Shown: positions 63,149 to 64,000 of the stretch, piece after piece | Numbering within the stretch: position 1 is the stretch's first letter | How the letters are laid out: every line of letters starts with the position of its first letter | NCBI GenBank assembly: GCA_026413225.1 | Contig: CM048552.1 | Coordinates: 147,573,053-147,637,052 of the forward strand | DNA from: Otis tarda | Taxonomy: Eukaryota > Chordata > Aves > Otidiformes > Otididae | Reading direction: 5' to 3' | Length of the DNA stretch: 64,000 nt | Made by a program: the position numbers and the translations under genes | The notes under the pieces: model-generated | Told to the model about the DNA's origin: nothing | The model's database searches: none | Seen by the model: the letters and a program-made list of their open reading frames with translations, nothing else

Positions 63149-63593
63149 AGAATCCTAGAATTGTAGAATTGTTAGAGTTGGAAAGGACCTTTAAAGGTCA
63201 TCTAGTCCAATCCTTCTGCAAGGACCAGGGACATCCCCAACTAGATCAGGTTGCTCAGAGCCTCATCCAACCTGGCCTTGAAAGTTTCCAGGGATGGGGC
63301 ATCCACCACCTCTCTGGACAATCTATTCCAGTGTTCTACCACCCTCATTGTAAAAAAATTTTTTCTAATATCTAATCTGAATCTACCTCCCTCTATTTTA
63401 AAAACTTTACCCCTCATCCTATTGCAACAGGCCCTCCTGAAGAGTTTTTCCCCATCTTTCTTGTAGGCCCCCCTGAGGTACTTTAAGGCCGCTATAAGGT
63501 CTCCCCGGAACCTTCTCTGCTCCAGGCTAAACAGCCCCAGCTCTCACATCCTGTCCTCATAGGAGAGGTGCTCCAGCCCTCTTATCATCTTCG
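63149..63593 (-). mobile_element. CR1 LINE, 3' fragment
   Basis: Reverse-strand CR1 of about 445 bases. In forward orientation it opens with AGAATCCTAGAATTGTAG (decayed octamer tail), then TTGGAAAGGACCTTTAAAGG and the complement of the ORF2 C-terminus. It stops at CCCTCTTATCATCTTCGT, the complement of the region encoding TKMIR. The 5' truncation point is within about 8 bases of that of the copy at 4220. The sense frame carries disruptions and the tail is more diverged, so it is somewhat older. Confidence 0.94.
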
Positions 63594-64000
63594 TATTCTT
63601 ATGTTAAACCCTACCTCTGCTGATCTTGGAGAACTGTGGAGGGAGGTCTTAGAAACCAAATTTTCTTATTGGTTAGAGAGACAGGAAGATAAATGGATGG
63701 GGAGGAGGATTGATGTGGAATACACAAGAGCTACTGAGCAGCCTGGGATCTTGAGGCAACACAGGTACTTCTGGTGAAGAGAAACAAGACTGATGGGGGA
63801 GAAGGTGGCTGGAGAAAGGAGGAAAATGCAGGATAGGAAACCATGTAGTAGAAAGCAAGAACCTGTGAGAAGAAACTGCAACAGTGGAGAAAGATGAGTT
63901 TCCTCAACAGAAACTTGCATTTGAAATATGAGGCAAAAAGGTAACACCCGTGGAGAAGGAATAAAGAAAACTGAGGTGTGAGATGAGTTATTTGACAAAG
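63594..64000. other. Gene-free DNA to window end
   Basis: Purine-rich unique sequence with GGAGAA, GAAAGG and AGGAGG words. The reverse-strand frame at 63666-63998 is a composition effect and not a recognised gene. Confidence 0.5.

Noticed and set aside
1-64000. tRNA, rRNA, CRISPR array, operon, phage or bacterial defence system
   Set aside because: None was seen. The sequence has vertebrate LINEs, microsatellites and no dense coding, so prokaryotic systems do not apply.

Overview
The window looks like nuclear DNA from a bird. It is AT-rich and gene-poor, with homopolymer runs and microsatellites, and it has no operons or dense coding. Its dominant recognisable content is CR1 (chicken repeat 1) LINE retrotransposons. 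These show the hallmarks of the avian family: 5' truncation, a very short 3' UTR after the ORF2 stop, and a tail of ATTCTATG-type octamers. A non-avian archosaur or turtle is possible, but the 3' ends fit birds best. No complete host protein-coding gene, tRNA, rRNA or CpG island was recognised. The stretch is best read as a gene desert or a very large intron.

Layout. 1-4219 is unique AT-rich DNA ending in a TG/TA tract. A young CR1 3' piece sits at 4220-4677 (+). 4678-20032 is mostly unique sequence with faint MIR-like SINE pieces at 7450-7512 and 19608-19748. CR1 pieces follow at 20033-20197 (-) and 24926-25283 (-), with more ancient repeat remnants at 22418-22490, 27280-27345 and 29410-29715. 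At 30241-30289 there is a possible terminal exon of an unidentified gene. 30290-43944 is unique apart from a MIR-like SINE at 40811-40910. 43945-45672 holds an eroded, internally deleted CR1 of a second subfamily, followed directly by a much older CR1 piece at 45690-45900 (-). 48305-48775 is a nested pair of CR1 elements in opposite orientation. 49690-50765 is a heavily decayed CR1-type reverse transcriptase fossil. 52725-52816 is a possible internal exon. CR1 at 53971-54460 (-) precedes the largest and best preserved element, 58697-61133 (+), which keeps the end of the endonuclease domain, the reverse transcriptase and the C-terminal region of ORF2 with four disabling lesions. A last CR1 piece lies at 63149-63593 (-).

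No genes here can be shown to work together. What the window does record is a layered history of LINE insertion: ancient CR1 and MIR-like fossils, an intermediate CR1 copy, then several younger copies of one subfamily, some with reading frames still open. The more speculative observations are two short exon-like segments, a GC-rich islet with open frames on both strands next to paired poly(A) signals, several hairpins and short direct repeats, and AT-rich stretches that resemble conserved non-coding elements. I found no convincing novel biological system.
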